From Candidatus Fusobacterium pullicola (GTDB taxonomy: Bacteria; Fusobacteriota; Fusobacteriia; Fusobacteriales; Fusobacteriaceae), in NCBI GenBank assembly GCA_018883725.1, contig JAHLFN010000068.1:1-64000 (forward strand): DNA of 64,000 bases. The letters are read 5' to 3'. Positions 1 to 8,659 of the stretch are shown here, piece after piece (position 1 is the stretch's first letter; every line of letters begins with the position of its first letter). The notes beneath the pieces were generated by a model, which saw nothing but the letters and a program-made list of their open reading frames with translations, ran no database searches and had not been told where the DNA came from. The position numbers and the translations under genes were made by a program.

Positions 1-350
1 TACTCTAATTTATTTCCAGAACGTAGAGTACCTCTGTAAAATTTTGTAAATCCTTCTTCAGTAATAGCCTTTATAAACTTTATTTTTTCTGGCTCTTCAC
101 TATGTTCAGAAAACACATAAGTTATATTTAAATCACTATTAGATTTTATCAGATCAATTAGTACATTTTCTTCCAATTCACTTAATTTTCTATTAGTAAA
201 CTCAATAGCCATCTGTCCATGACCAATAAAACTTCTGGCCTCTTTAATTTTTTCAACTAAACTATCTCTTATAGCTAAAAAATCTACTTCATTATTTAGG
301 TGAATGGATAATCTATCTTTTTTACCTTTTAAAATGACATAATTACTCAT
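1..350 (-). CDS. minC: Septum site-determining protein MinC (N-terminal part, runs off the window)
   Basis: Minus-strand reading frame starting at an ATG at 348-350 behind a good AAAGGTGAT ribosome site and open to the window edge (116 codons seen). The translation starts MSNYVILKGKKDRLSI and reaches FYRGTLRSGN, which matches the junction between the MinC N-terminal FtsZ-inhibiting domain and the repeat-rich C-terminal beta domain (the family has a V/L-RSGQ motif here). MinC blocks Z-ring assembly away from mid-cell together with MinD. The C-terminal domain and any minD/minE genes lie outside the window. The identity rests on the N-domain fold pattern and the RGTLRSG motif, so it is likely but not certain. 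Confidence 0.82.
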   Translation of the reverse strand, partial: MSNYVILKGKKDRLSIHLNNEVDFLAIRDSLVEKIKEARSFIGHGQMAIEFTNRKLSELEENVLIDLIKSNSDLNITYVFSEHSEEPEKIKFIKAITEEGFTKFYRGTLRSGNKLE

Positions 351-382
351 AAAGTATCACCTTTTTTTATCCTTATACAGTG

Positions 383-411
383 AGTATACCACATGTTCAA
401 CATTTAATCAA
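383..411 (-). promoter_or_regulatory. Sigma-70-type promoter for minC
   Basis: On the minus strand, TTGATT (406-411) is followed after 17 bases by TATACT (383-388). It lies 33 bases upstream of the minC start and is divergent from the next gene. Confidence 0.6.
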
Positions 412-429
412 TACTATAGCTTATTATTA

Positions 430-458
430 TTGTAAGAATTATGAAAAAATGTTATAAT
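430..458 (+). promoter_or_regulatory. Sigma-70-type promoter for the flavin reductase gene
   Basis: TTGTAA (430-435), a 17-base spacer, then a perfect TATAAT (453-458), 32 bases before the start codon at 490. It is divergent from the minC promoter, so the two share a short control region. Confidence 0.65.
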
Positions 459-489
459 TTTAAATGAAATAAAAAAAGGAGCTAAGAGT

Positions 490-1155
490 ATGAGTAAAAA
501 TTATTTTAAAGGAAGTGTTGTTTTAAATCCTGTTCCAGTAGTTATGGTAACAAGTAGAAATAGTGAGGGAAAGGATAATGTTTTTACAGTTGCATGGACT
601 GGAACTGTGTGTACAAAACCACCAATGTTATCAATTTCAATAAGGCCAGAAAGATTATCTTATGAGTATATAAAAGAGAGTATGGAGTTTACTATAAATC
701 TTCCAACTAGAAGATTAACAAAAGAAACTGATTTCTGTGGAGTTCGTTCTGGGAGAGTTGTAGATAAAATAAGTGAGATGAAATTTACCATGAAAGAGGG
801 AAAAGAGGTAAATAGCCCCTATATAGATGAGTGTCCTGTAAATATTGAATGTAAAGTAAAATCAATAATTCCATTAGGAACACATGACTTATTTATAGCA
901 GAAGTACTTTGCTCACATATAGATAAAAAACTGATTGATGAAAATGGAAAAATCCATTTTGAATGGGCAAATCTTATAACTTATTCTCATGGGGAGTATT
1001 TTCCTGTTCCAAAGACACCAATAGGAAGTTTTGGATATTCAGTAGCTAAAAAAGCAACAGTAGAAAGAAAAAAATCTGAAATTAAAACAGAAGTGAAACC
1101 TAAAAAGAAAAAGAATAAATCAATAGAAAAATCAAAAAAGAAAGGAAAAAGATAA
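490..1155 (+). CDS. Flavin reductase-like (flavoredoxin-type) FMN-binding protein
   Basis: A 221-residue protein with the split-barrel fold pattern of the flavin reductase/flavoredoxin family: an N-terminal NPVPVVMVTSRN strand, a FTVAWTGTVCTKPPMLSISI flavin-pocket segment (about 33-52), and a middle FTINLP strand followed by CGVRSGR. Such proteins bind FMN and act as soluble reductases or electron carriers in anaerobes; the real partner is unknown. Residues from about 190 form a lysine-rich tail of some 30 residues not needed for the fold, possibly for nucleic-acid or acidic-partner binding. A GGAG ribosome site precedes the ATG. Its stop overlaps the next start by one base (TAATG), so the two genes are translationally coupled. 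Confidence 0.82.
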   Translation: MSKNYFKGSVVLNPVPVVMVTSRNSEGKDNVFTVAWTGTVCTKPPMLSISIRPERLSYEYIKESMEFTINLPTRRLTKETDFCGVRSGRVVDKISEMKFTMKEGKEVNSPYIDECPVNIECKVKSIIPLGTHDLFIAEVLCSHIDKKLIDENGKIHFEWANLITYSHGEYFPVPKTPIGSFGYSVAKKATVERKKSEIKTEVKPKKKKNKSIEKSKKKGKR

Positions 1156-1469
1156 TGTCAGATAGATTAAATGCTTTAGGACAATATATTGTTGAACAAA
1201 CTAAGAAAAATTTTAATTTTAAACAGATAAAGAATGATCCTATTTACTATAATATTTTATTTACTGTAGGAACAGATGATTATTTAGTAGCAGATGATAA
1301 AGGCGAGATAGAATCTACAATTAGATTAATGGAGTTCAGAGCATATCATAAGGATTACCCACCAAAGCAACTAAAGAGATATACACATAGAAAGTTTGAA
1401 AAGGTTCATAAAAAGAAAGAGGAGTATATTACAGTAAAGGGAAAAAGATATATAATAATTAAATTATAA
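1155..1469 (+). CDS. Small basic protein of unknown function
   Basis: A 104-residue protein that I do not recognise. It overlaps the stop of the flavin reductase-like gene by one base, so the two are co-translated. The sequence is mixed alpha/beta, rich in lysine and tyrosine, ends KGKRYIIIKL and has no membrane segment, signal peptide or cysteine. The YYNILFTVGTDDYLVADDKGEIEST stretch looks like a small beta-hairpin domain. A terminator follows directly, so this is the last gene of a two-gene operon. Confidence 0.7.
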   Translation: MSDRLNALGQYIVEQTKKNFNFKQIKNDPIYYNILFTVGTDDYLVADDKGEIESTIRLMEFRAYHKDYPPKQLKRYTHRKFEKVHKKKEEYITVKGKRYIIIKL

Positions 1470-1541
1470 TTTTATCAAGCTCAATTTTTATGTAATATAA
1501 ATTTTATTAAAATTAAAACAATAAAATAATTTAAAGTTATA

Positions 1542-1607
1542 AAAAAGGGAAAAAACTTACTTTAGTTTTTAGAGTAAATTTTTTCCTTTTTATTTGCAGT
1601 AAGTTTT
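1542..1607 (+). terminator. Terminator with two competing hairpins
   Basis: The arm at 1543-1561 (AAAAGGGAAAAAACTTACT) can pair with 1573-1590 (AGTAAATTTTTTCCTTTT), a rho-independent terminator ending in a T-rich run. The 10 bases at 1552-1561 are also perfectly complementary to 1598-1607 (AGTAAGTTTT), giving an alternative, longer-range hairpin. The gap from here to 1700 holds only AT-rich sequence, including a short palindrome near 1615-1632. Confidence 0.65.
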
Positions 1608-1699
1608 ATGATTGTTTATTTTAAATAAAATATAAAGAGTTTTCTTTTTATGAGAATATAACTTATAATCTAATTTATATAACAAAAAAATTAAAACTG

Positions 1700-1708
1700 T
1701 GTTATAAT
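1700..1708 (+). promoter_or_regulatory. Extended -10 promoter
   Basis: TGT followed by TATAAT (1703-1708), an extended -10 element without a clear -35. It lies 36 bases before the start codon at 1745. Confidence 0.5.
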
Positions 1709-1744
1709 TTTTAATGTTAAAGATAGATAAAGAGGAGTATAGAG

Positions 1745-2071
1745 ATGAGTAAAGAGTTAAAAGATATAGATATAAAAGTTATAAAGTTCCTATTGTCAGC
1801 TGGAGTTTACAGTGATTTGGCAATAGTTAAAAATTTAGGAATAACTTATGAGGAATTAGAAGAGTCATACACAAGACTTTTAAAAGAGGGGTACCTAGAG
1901 AGTTATGAGGAGTATAAAAAAAGAGAGCAGGAGGATTGTCATTCAGGTTCTAATTGTGGAGAATGTTCTAAAAATGATGGAACATGTAGGGCGTGTTGCT
2001 CAAATAATAAACAGGAGTATTCAGATGTAAAAGTAATTACTTGGAAAGCAATAGATAGATTTCAAGAGTAA
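1745..2071 (+). CDS. Small HTH-like protein with a cysteine cluster
   Basis: A 108-residue protein of unknown function. Residues 1-55 have the helix pattern of a small winged helix-turn-helix (DIDIKVIKFLLSAGVYSDLAIVKNLGITYEELEESYTRLLKEGYL). Residues 65-85 then carry six cysteines (65, 71, 74, 81, 84, 85) in a C-x5-C-x2-C-x6-C-x2-CC arrangement that could hold zinc or an Fe-S cluster. A metal- or redox-sensing DNA-binding protein is the simplest guess, but no family was recognised. It has its own promoter and ribosome site (AGAGGAG) and is 54 bases upstream of smc, with which it may be co-transcribed. Confidence 0.72.
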   Translation: MSKELKDIDIKVIKFLLSAGVYSDLAIVKNLGITYEELEESYTRLLKEGYLESYEEYKKREQEDCHSGSNCGECSKNDGTCRACCSNNKQEYSDVKVITWKAIDRFQE

Positions 2072-2125
2072 GAGAGTTTAAATAGTTAGAGGAGAAGAAG
2101 GTATTAAAAATTACTAGGAGGAGAA

Positions 2126-5100
2126 ATGTTTTTAAAGGCAGTTGAGATTTTTGGTTTTAAGTCTTTTGGAGAGAGAGTATATATAGAATTTAATAGAGGA
2201 TTAACTTCGATAGTGGGACCAAATGGAAGTGGAAAATCTAACATACTAGATGCTGTACTTTGGGTATTAGGAGAGCAATCATATAAAAATATTAGAGCTA
2301 AAGAGAGTGCGGATATAATATTTTCTGGAGGAAAAGATAAAAAGGCAATGAGTTTTGCTGAGGTTTCATTGTATATAGATAATGGAGATTCTTTTTTACA
2401 AATTGAAAGTGAAGAGGTAAAAATAACTAGAAAGTTATATTCATCTGGAGAAAATGAGTACTATATTAATGATTCAAAAGCTAGATTAAAAGATATTGGA
2501 AATCTTTTCTTAGATACAGGAGTGGGAAAGAGTGCATACTCTGTAATAGGACAAGGAAAGGTAGAGAGAATAATAGGTTCTTCATCAAAAGAGATAAAGG
2601 GAATAATTGAGGAAGCAGCAGGGATAAAAAAATTCCAGGGACAGAAAAATGAAGCAGTAAAGAATCTTGAAAATGTAGATGGAGAGTTAGAAAAGATAGA
2701 TTTAGTACTTAGAGAGGTAGGAGAAAATAGAGAAAAAGTAGAGAAACAAGCTGAAAAAGCACAGGAGTATTTAAAACTAAAAGATAATAGAGATTCATTA
2801 GCTAAGGGGATATATCTTTGTGAGTATGAAAGTAAAGATAAAGAGTTAGAAAAGAATAGTGTAGATAAAGAGAACTTAGTTAAAGAGACAGAAGGACTTC
2901 AAAGTGAATTCAAAAGTATAGAGTTAAGATTAGAGGAGATAGATAAAAATAAAGTTGAATTAAAAACTTATATAGAAGAGAGTGGAAATAAGAATCAAGA
3001 GCTAAAGCAGGAGATTGGTGAAAAAGAAAAGGAAAAAGTGAGGGTTAGTGAAAGATGTTCTAGCTATAAAAGAGATATAATTGATAGAGAGAATAGATTG
3101 AAACAGGGAGAAATAAAGATTGAAGAGAAGAGAAAAGCTCTATCTGAATTAGAAAAAGAAGCTACGACAATAGCAGAAAAAATAGAGACTCTTTCAAAGG
3201 AAAACCAAGAGTTTGAAAAAGAGATAAAGGAACTGGAGAAAGAAAAGGAGGATTTTAATACTGCAAGAGAGATAAAGAAGAGAAAGGTTATGGAGTTAGA
3301 GATCGAAAGAATGAAGCTTATTAACGAGATTGAAAACTCTAATAGAAGGGTAAAAGGAAGTAGTAATAAAATAAACTCTTTAAAAGAAGAGTTAGAAATA
3401 ACTAATAAAAAGATGATCGATGCTGAAACTGAGAGGGATAAGTCAAAGAAAGCATTAGATGAAAAAAATAAAAATCTTGAAGAGATAAAGGTAAGAGGGG
3501 AGTTTTTAGAGCAAGAGATTAGTAAATCAAGCCAAAGAATGAATAAGCTTTCTGAGATCATAAGAACTTCAGATTATGATGAAAAGAGATATTCATCAAA
3601 ACTACAGGCCTTACTTAGATTAGAAGAGAATAATGAGGGATTTTTTAAAGGGGTAAAAGAGGTACTAAATAGTAAAATTGAAGGAGTTGAAGGAGTATTT
3701 ATCTCCCTTGTAAACATTCCAGAGAGATATATGAAAGCAGTAGAAGCTGGAGTACCTGGAAATATTCAAGATATCATAGTATCTACAAGTGAGGTAGCTA
3801 AAAGGGCAATAAATTTATTGAAAGAGAAGAAAGTAGGAAGAGCATCTTTCTTAGCTTTAGATACAATAAAAGTAGGAGCCAAAAAAGATATCAAATTGAA
3901 TATAGATGGAGTAATTGGACTTGCATCAGAGCTAGTTGAAACATCTGAGAGATATAAAATAGTAGTGGATTTTATCCTTGGAAATCTACTTGTTGTTGAA
4001 AATATGGACGTAGCTTTAAAAATTATAAAAAATTCGATGTTTTCTGGAAATGTTGTAACCTTAGGTGGAGAATTACTTAGCTCAAGAGGAAGAATTACAG
4101 GGGGAGATTCAGGAAACTCTACAGCTAGCCAACTTTTTGAAAGAAAAAGAGAGATTAAACATCTAAAGGAAAAGGTTGAAGAGTTAAAAGAGGTTATTTC
4201 AAAAGGTGTGGATGAACAAAATAGATTAAGTAAAGAGTTAGAAAACTTTGAGAATGAGATTGATAAGATAGATAGTGCAGAAGAGGAATTAAGAAAGCAG
4301 GTAAGAGTAGCCAAAGAGTATCATGAGGATAATGGAGCTAAGGTAGAGAGAATAAGTAAAGAGATAAGAACCATAAAGATAGAGTTAGAGGAAGAGATAA
4401 AATACAATGAAGAGTTTGAAAAGAAAATAAATACCTCTAATGATGAGATGGAAAAAATAGTTTTAATAGTCGAAAAATTAAAACAAGAGGAAGAGGGAGA
4501 TATAGTAAAAGCTCAGGAGATAAATGGAGTTATAACTCAAAAAAGAGCAGAGTTTTCAGATAAGAAAATAGTATATCTAAATGTACAAGATAGAGTAAAT
4601 CAAATAGAAAGAGAGAGAGAAAGAGAGAAAAAAGATTTTGAGATATTGAATTTTGAGAGAGAGGAGTTAACTCAAAAGATATCTTTCTTACAAAAAGAGA
4701 TTGAAAAGCTAGAGAATTTAGAGCAAACTTTAATAAAAGAGATAGATGAAAAAGTTCAGAAATATGAAAGTGAAAATATAGAGATTGTTGAAAAGAAAAA
4801 ACTGAACGAAGAGCTTGGAGTTGAGGAGAGAGAACTTCTTAAAAAGAGAAAAGAGGTAGAGAGCTATCTTTTACATAAAAGAGACAGTTTAAACAAAGTT
4901 GATGAATTGCTTATAAGATTGAATGGGGACCTAGAGAGATTAAAAGAGGGCTTAGAAAATCTTAAAAAGATAGAAGCAATTACTATTGAAGTGGAGAATT
5001 TAAAAGAGAGTAAAGAGAGATTTAAAACATTAGATAGTAGATTAAAAAATTTCCAAGCGGTGAATTTACTTGCTATTGAAGAGTTTAAAGAGTTAAATGA

Positions 5101-5644
5101 GAAATATAACTTTTTAGCAACTCAAAGAGAGGACTTAACAAAGGGAAAAAATGTACTTTTAGAACTTATAAAAGAGATTGACGAAACTATACATAGTAGA
5201 TTTTTTACAGCATATAAGGCTATAGATGAAAACTTTAATAAAATGTGTATGGAAACTATAAATAATGCTGAGGGGAAATTGATACTAAATAATCCAGATA
5301 ATTTTGATGAGTGTGGAGTAGAGATATTTGTTAAGTTTAAAAATAAGAAAAGACAATCTCTTTCACTACTTTCTGGTGGAGAAAAATCAATGGTTGCTAT
5401 TGCATTTATAATGGGGATATTTATGTTTAAACCAAGTCCATTTACTTTCCTAGATGAGATAGAAGCGGCTTTAGATGAAAAAAATACTAGAAAGTTAATA
5501 GGAAAATTAAAGGAGTTCACAGATAAATCTCAATTTATTTTAATCACTCACAATAAGGATACTATGAGAGAATCAGAGAGTATCTTTGGAGTAACTATGA
5601 ATAAAGAGATAGGAATATCAAAAATTGTACCAGTAAAATTTTAA
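2126..5644 (+). CDS. smc: Chromosome segregation ATPase SMC
   Basis: A 1172-residue SMC protein, the usual full length. The Walker A motif GPNGSGKSN is at 31-39. Long coiled coils flank a hinge at about 505-660 (EGVFISLVNIPERYMKAVEAG and the conserved GGRITGGD-like segment). The ABC signature LSGGEK is at 1082-1087 and Walker B FTFLDE at 1106-1111, followed by the D-loop and an ITHNK switch. SMC with ScpA and ScpB forms the condensin that organises newly replicated origins; scpA is present at about 50.4 kb. The start follows an AGGAGGAG site. A short GA-repeat tract at 4606-4632 encodes an E/R-rich piece of coiled coil and is not a separate element. Confidence 0.97.
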   Translation: MFLKAVEIFGFKSFGERVYIEFNRGLTSIVGPNGSGKSNILDAVLWVLGEQSYKNIRAKESADIIFSGGKDKKAMSFAEVSLYIDNGDSFLQIESEEVKITRKLYSSGENEYYINDSKARLKDIGNLFLDTGVGKSAYSVIGQGKVERIIGSSSKEIKGIIEEAAGIKKFQGQKNEAVKNLENVDGELEKIDLVLREVGENREKVEKQAEKAQEYLKLKDNRDSLAKGIYLCEYESKDKELEKNSVDKENLVKETEGLQSEFKSIELRLEEIDKNKVELKTYIEESGNKNQELKQEIGEKEKEKVRVSERCSSYKRDIIDRENRLKQGEIKIEEKRKALSELEKEATTIAEKIETLSKENQEFEKEIKELEKEKEDFNTAREIKKRKVMELEIERMKLINEIENSNRRVKGSSNKINSLKEELEITNKKMIDAETERDKSKKALDEKNKNLEEIKVRGEFLEQEISKSSQRMNKLSEIIRTSDYDEKRYSSKLQALLRLEENNEGFFKGVKEVLNSKIEGVEGVFISLVNIPERYMKAVEAGVPGNIQDIIVSTSEVAKRAINLLKEKKVGRASFLALDTIKVGAKKDIKLNIDGVIGLASELVETSERYKIVVDFILGNLLVVENMDVALKIIKNSMFSGNVVTLGGELLSSRGRITGGDSGNSTASQLFERKREIKHLKEKVEELKEVISKGVDEQNRLSKELENFENEIDKIDSAEEELRKQVRVAKEYHEDNGAKVERISKEIRTIKIELEEEIKYNEEFEKKINTSNDEMEKIVLIVEKLKQEEEGDIVKAQEINGVITQKRAEFSDKKIVYLNVQDRVNQIEREREREKKDFEILNFEREELTQKISFLQKEIEKLENLEQTLIKEIDEKVQKYESENIEIVEKKKLNEELGVEERELLKKRKEVESYLLHKRDSLNKVDELLIRLNGDLERLKEGLENLKKIEAITIEVENLKESKERFKTLDSRLKNFQAVNLLAIEEFKELNEKYNFLATQREDLTKGKNVLLELIKEIDETIHSRFFTAYKAIDENFNKMCMETINNAEGKLILNNPDNFDECGVEIFVKFKNKKRQSLSLLSGGEKSMVAIAFIMGIFMFKPSPFTFLDEIEAALDEKNTRKLIGKLKEFTDKSQFILITHNKDTMRESESIFGVTMNKEIGISKIVPVKF

Positions 5645-5717
5645 AATGAAAGTCCTTATTAAAATATAGATATATAAAGCTTTAATAAATATAAAGAAAA
5701 TTCTTTGGGAAAATTCC

Positions 5718-5747
5718 TTGACTTTTTACTTTTTCTAAGGTTAAAAT
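5718..5747 (+). promoter_or_regulatory. Promoter for the lpxK operon
   Basis: TTGACT (5718-5723), an 18-base spacer, then TAAAAT (5742-5747), 32 bases before the lpxK start. A direct repeat of AAAATTC occurs just upstream. Confidence 0.55.
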
Positions 5748-5779
5748 ATAAAGTAGAACATTTTATTTGAGGAGTAATA

Positions 5780-6802
5780 ATGAGAATATTAGCATATATA
5801 TATTACCTCATAACTTCCCTTAGAAATTTTCTTTATGATAAGAGAATTTTACCAATAAGGAGAGTAGAGGGAGTAGAGATTATCTGTATAGGTAATATAA
5901 CTGTAGGTGGAACAGGAAAGACACCAGCTGTACAATATTTTGTAAAAAAGTTGCAAAAAATGGGAAGAAAAGTGGCTGTTGTTTCAAGAGGGTATAGAGG
6001 AAAAAGAAAAAGAGAACCTCTATTAGTGAGTGATGGTTATGAAATTTTTGCAACTGCTAGGGAGAGTGGAGATGAGCCATTCATTCATGCCTTGAATTTA
6101 AAAGTTCCTATAGTTGTCAGCTCAAATAGATACAAAGGGTGTCTTTTTGCTAAAAAACATTTTGATATAGATACTATTGTTCTAGATGATGGATTTCAAC
6201 ACAGAAAGCTTTATAGAGATAGAGATATAGTTTTGATAGATGCAACTAATCCATTTGGGTGGGGAGAGGTTCTACCTAAAGGTATGTTGAGAGAAGATTT
6301 TAAAAAGGGAGCTAAGAGAGCTACAGAGTTTATCATAACAAAATCAGATTTGGTAAGTGAAAGAGAAGTAGAGAGAATAAAAAAATATTTAAAAAAGAAG
6401 AGTGGAAAAGAGGTTTCTACAGCAAAGCATGGAGTAACTTCTCTATGTGATTTAAAAGGAAATCAAAAACCTCTTTTCTGGGTAAAAGGAAAGAGGGTAC
6501 TTCTTTTTTCAGGATTAGCTAATCCACTAAATTTTGAAAAAACAGTAATATCTTTGGAGCCCTCATATATAGAAAGAGTTGATTTTATGGATCATCATAA
6601 TTTTAAAAGAAAAGATATAGAGCTGATACAAAGACGTGCTGAAAGTATGAAGGCATCATTTATAATTATGACAGAAAAAGATCTTGTAAAATTACCTACA
6701 GATATGAATATGGAGAACTTTTTCGTTTTAAAAATAGAGTTTACTATTTTAGAGGATAATTGTTTAAAAGGAATTGGAGGAAATGTAAATAATGCAGTAT
6801 AA
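5780..6802 (+). CDS. lpxK: Tetraacyldisaccharide 4'-kinase (lipid A biosynthesis)
   Basis: A 340-residue LpxK. It phosphorylates the 4' position of the lipid A disaccharide at the inner membrane, so the organism makes lipopolysaccharide. An N-terminal membrane-associated helix (LAYIYYLITSLRNFLYD) precedes the conserved GNITVGGTGKTP P-loop (Walker A at 43-48). It is followed by SRGYRG and DDGFQH (the conserved catalytic/metal segment), then ATNPFGWGEVLPKGMLRE. Length is typical of the family. It is preceded by GAGGAG. The end overlaps the next gene by 11 bases. Confidence 0.95.
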   Translation: MRILAYIYYLITSLRNFLYDKRILPIRRVEGVEIICIGNITVGGTGKTPAVQYFVKKLQKMGRKVAVVSRGYRGKRKREPLLVSDGYEIFATARESGDEPFIHALNLKVPIVVSSNRYKGCLFAKKHFDIDTIVLDDGFQHRKLYRDRDIVLIDATNPFGWGEVLPKGMLREDFKKGAKRATEFIITKSDLVSEREVERIKKYLKKKSGKEVSTAKHGVTSLCDLKGNQKPLFWVKGKRVLLFSGLANPLNFEKTVISLEPSYIERVDFMDHHNFKRKDIELIQRRAESMKASFIIMTEKDLVKLPTDMNMENFFVLKIEFTILEDNCLKGIGGNVNNAV

Positions 6803-7586
6803 TATGCTTGATATAATAAGAGAAAAAGATGAGAAAAATCTTAGATCTTATTTAAAAGAAAGTGGAAAAATAGAAGTTTTGAGTGAAAGTGCTCAGTTTT
6901 TAGATAAAAGATCGTATTTAACTATTGATACAAAGGGAGATATAAAAAGAAAGAAGGGTAATTTTGCTTTACCTGTTTTTTCTTTTTTAAAGACAGAAGA
7001 TGATTATGTAGAGGTATTATTGAACTCTTGTGATATTAAAGAGAGACAAAACTTAGATAAGATAGAGAGATATTCTAATTTAGATATTGAAAAGGTAAAG
7101 TTAAATTATATAAAGACACTTTTTAATGGTAATTTAGAGTTTTCAAAAAGATATGGAAAGGAACTATTTTTAAGAGATAGAGAAACATTCTTTAAAATTT
7201 CTTCTAACTTTGCCCTAATAGGTGATGATAATATAAAACCATTAATGGTTTTAAGCCTAAAAGAATTAATGAAAGAGTACAATGAAAATATTTTCTATAT
7301 TTTTATATCATATATGACAAAATCAAGGGATAATACAGCTTTTTATGAGAATGCAGAAAGTTATTTAGGAAGTGTGGAGGAGTTAAGGTCAGAACTTTTT
7401 TTAAATAAAGAATTATTAGAAAGTTTAGAAGGGTTACAAATTCTTACTTCTTTAGCACTTATTGATGTTGTAGAGGTTGATAATAGGGAAAAGATACTTG
7501 GAAAATTAAAAGCTATGATAGAGAGTAAAAAATTATACACTCCTCTTAAAAATATAGAGAAAAGAGTTTTAAATGTTTTTTTATAG
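6792..7586 (+). CDS. Conserved-looking protein of unknown function between lpxK and a PTS EIIA
   Basis: A 264-residue protein that I do not recognise. There is no signal peptide, membrane segment or obvious motif; it is charged and mostly helical, with many short leucine-rich helices towards the C-terminus. The start at 6792 lies inside the end of lpxK and is supported by GGAGG at 6776-6780, 11 bases upstream; an in-frame ATG at 6804 is an alternative. It is 8 bases from the next gene, so it is part of an lpxK-unknown-EIIA-nadD operon. Its role may be in envelope or metabolic control, but that is only inferred from position. Confidence 0.75.
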   Translation: MQYNMLDIIREKDEKNLRSYLKESGKIEVLSESAQFLDKRSYLTIDTKGDIKRKKGNFALPVFSFLKTEDDYVEVLLNSCDIKERQNLDKIERYSNLDIEKVKLNYIKTLFNGNLEFSKRYGKELFLRDRETFFKISSNFALIGDDNIKPLMVLSLKELMKEYNENIFYIFISYMTKSRDNTAFYENAESYLGSVEELRSELFLNKELLESLEGLQILTSLALIDVVEVDNREKILGKLKAMIESKKLYTPLKNIEKRVLNVFL

Positions 7587-7594
7587 GAGGATAG

Positions 7595-8044
7595 ATGTTG
7601 AAATATTTTAATAGTAAGCTAATTACCTATATAAAAGGAAAACATAGTAAGAATGAAGCTTTGAAAATTTTAGTTGATTTAATAAGAGAGAATAGTGATG
7701 CTCTGAAAGATGAAAACCACTTTTATGAAAATATATTAGCTAGAGAAGAATTAGGTAGTACTGGTATAGGGCAGGGAATTGCCATTCCTCATGCAAGAAG
7801 TGAAAAAATAGACAAAATAGTAGTAGCTATAGGGTTATTAGAGCATAGAGTAGATTTTAAATCTCCTGATGGTGAAGGTGTAAAGATAGTAATTTTAGTT
7901 GGTGCACCAAAGGGACAAAATAAAGAGTATCTACACTTAGTTTCTGAACTAGTTAGAACTTTTAGAGATAAGAAATTGAGAGAAGCTGTAACATGTGCAA
8001 CAAATTATCAAGAACTTCTTGAGGCTATTGCGGAGTTAAAATGA
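7595..8044 (+). CDS. PTS EIIA component, fructose/nitrogen-type (PtsN-like)
   Basis: A 149-residue PTS_EIIA_2-family domain. The phosphorylatable histidine is His66 in IAIPHARSE, preceded by the family pattern LAREELGSTGIG. No EIIB or EIIC sits beside it, so a regulatory (PtsN-like) phosphoacceptor role is more likely than direct sugar uptake. It is not the glucose-type EIIA that the beta-glucoside permease at 17.3 kb would need. The AGGAGG site fixes the ATG at 7595. The stop overlaps the nadD start (ATGA), so the two are coupled. Confidence 0.85.
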   Translation: MLKYFNSKLITYIKGKHSKNEALKILVDLIRENSDALKDENHFYENILAREELGSTGIGQGIAIPHARSEKIDKIVVAIGLLEHRVDFKSPDGEGVKIVILVGAPKGQNKEYLHLVSELVRTFRDKKLREAVTCATNYQELLEAIAELK

Positions 8045-8607
8045 GAATAGGAATATATGGTGGGAGTTTTAACCCAATACATAGAGCTCATGTGGAGATA
8101 GTAAAATTTATTCTAGAAAAGATGAACTTAGATAAGATAATAATAATTCCAGTTGGAAAAGCATCACATAGGGCAGACATTATGTTGAGTGGTGAACTAA
8201 GAAAAAAGATGTGTGAATTAGCTTTTGAAGGTGAAGATAAAATAGTAGTTTCAGATATTGAGATAAAGAGTAAAAAAACTTCTTATACAGTTGACACCTT
8301 GAAAAAAATAATCTCTTATTATGGTGGACATAATGAATTTTATGAGATAATAGGAGAGGATTCAGCATATAATTTTTCGAAATGGAAGGATTATAAAAAG
8401 ATATTAGAGTTAAGTAAAGTTATTGTTTTTCGTAGAGAAGGATATGTGGGTGGAGTTGAAGATAGAAATATAATTTATCTAGATACACCACTATATAATA
8501 TATCGTCGACGATGATAAGAGAAAGAATAAAAAATGGTGAAGATATATCTGAGCTAGTTCCAGAGAAAGTAGAAGAGTTTATAAAAAAAAATGAGTTATA
8601 TAATTAA
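8041..8607 (+). CDS. nadD: Nicotinate-nucleotide adenylyltransferase
   Basis: A 188-residue NadD, which adenylates nicotinate mononucleotide in NAD synthesis. It has the nucleotidyltransferase GSFNPIHRAH motif (8-17, the T/HxGH-type site) and the C-terminal ISSTMIR motif (154-160), which binds ATP phosphates. Length is typical. It overlaps the EIIA gene by four bases. Unlike many Firmicutes, no yqeK or rsfS follows; a hairpin ends the operon. Confidence 0.95.
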   Translation: MRIGIYGGSFNPIHRAHVEIVKFILEKMNLDKIIIIPVGKASHRADIMLSGELRKKMCELAFEGEDKIVVSDIEIKSKKTSYTVDTLKKIISYYGGHNEFYEIIGEDSAYNFSKWKDYKKILELSKVIVFRREGYVGGVEDRNIIYLDTPLYNISSTMIRERIKNGEDISELVPEKVEEFIKKNELYN

Positions 8608-8615
8608 AAATGTAA

Positions 8616-8648
8616 AGGACTGTTAATCTATGACAGTCCTATTTTCAA
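8616..8648 (+). terminator. Hairpin terminator after nadD
   Basis: AGGACTGT (8616-8623) and ACAGTCCT (8633-8640) form a perfect 8-bp stem with a 9-base loop, followed by a short weak T run (ATTTTC). With that weak tail, read-through into the next gene is likely, and no separate promoter is obvious for it. Confidence 0.6.
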
Positions 8649-8659
8649 AAGGAGGAGTT

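Noticed and set aside
3064-3561. Minus-strand open frame of 165 codons
   Set aside because: It lies opposite the SMC coiled coil; its Ser/Leu/Phe-rich translation is the shadow of a Lys/Glu-rich gene.
4606-4632. GA-rich microsatellite as a possible phase-variation tract
   Set aside because: It is an irregular E/R codon run within the SMC coiled coil, not a clean repeat.
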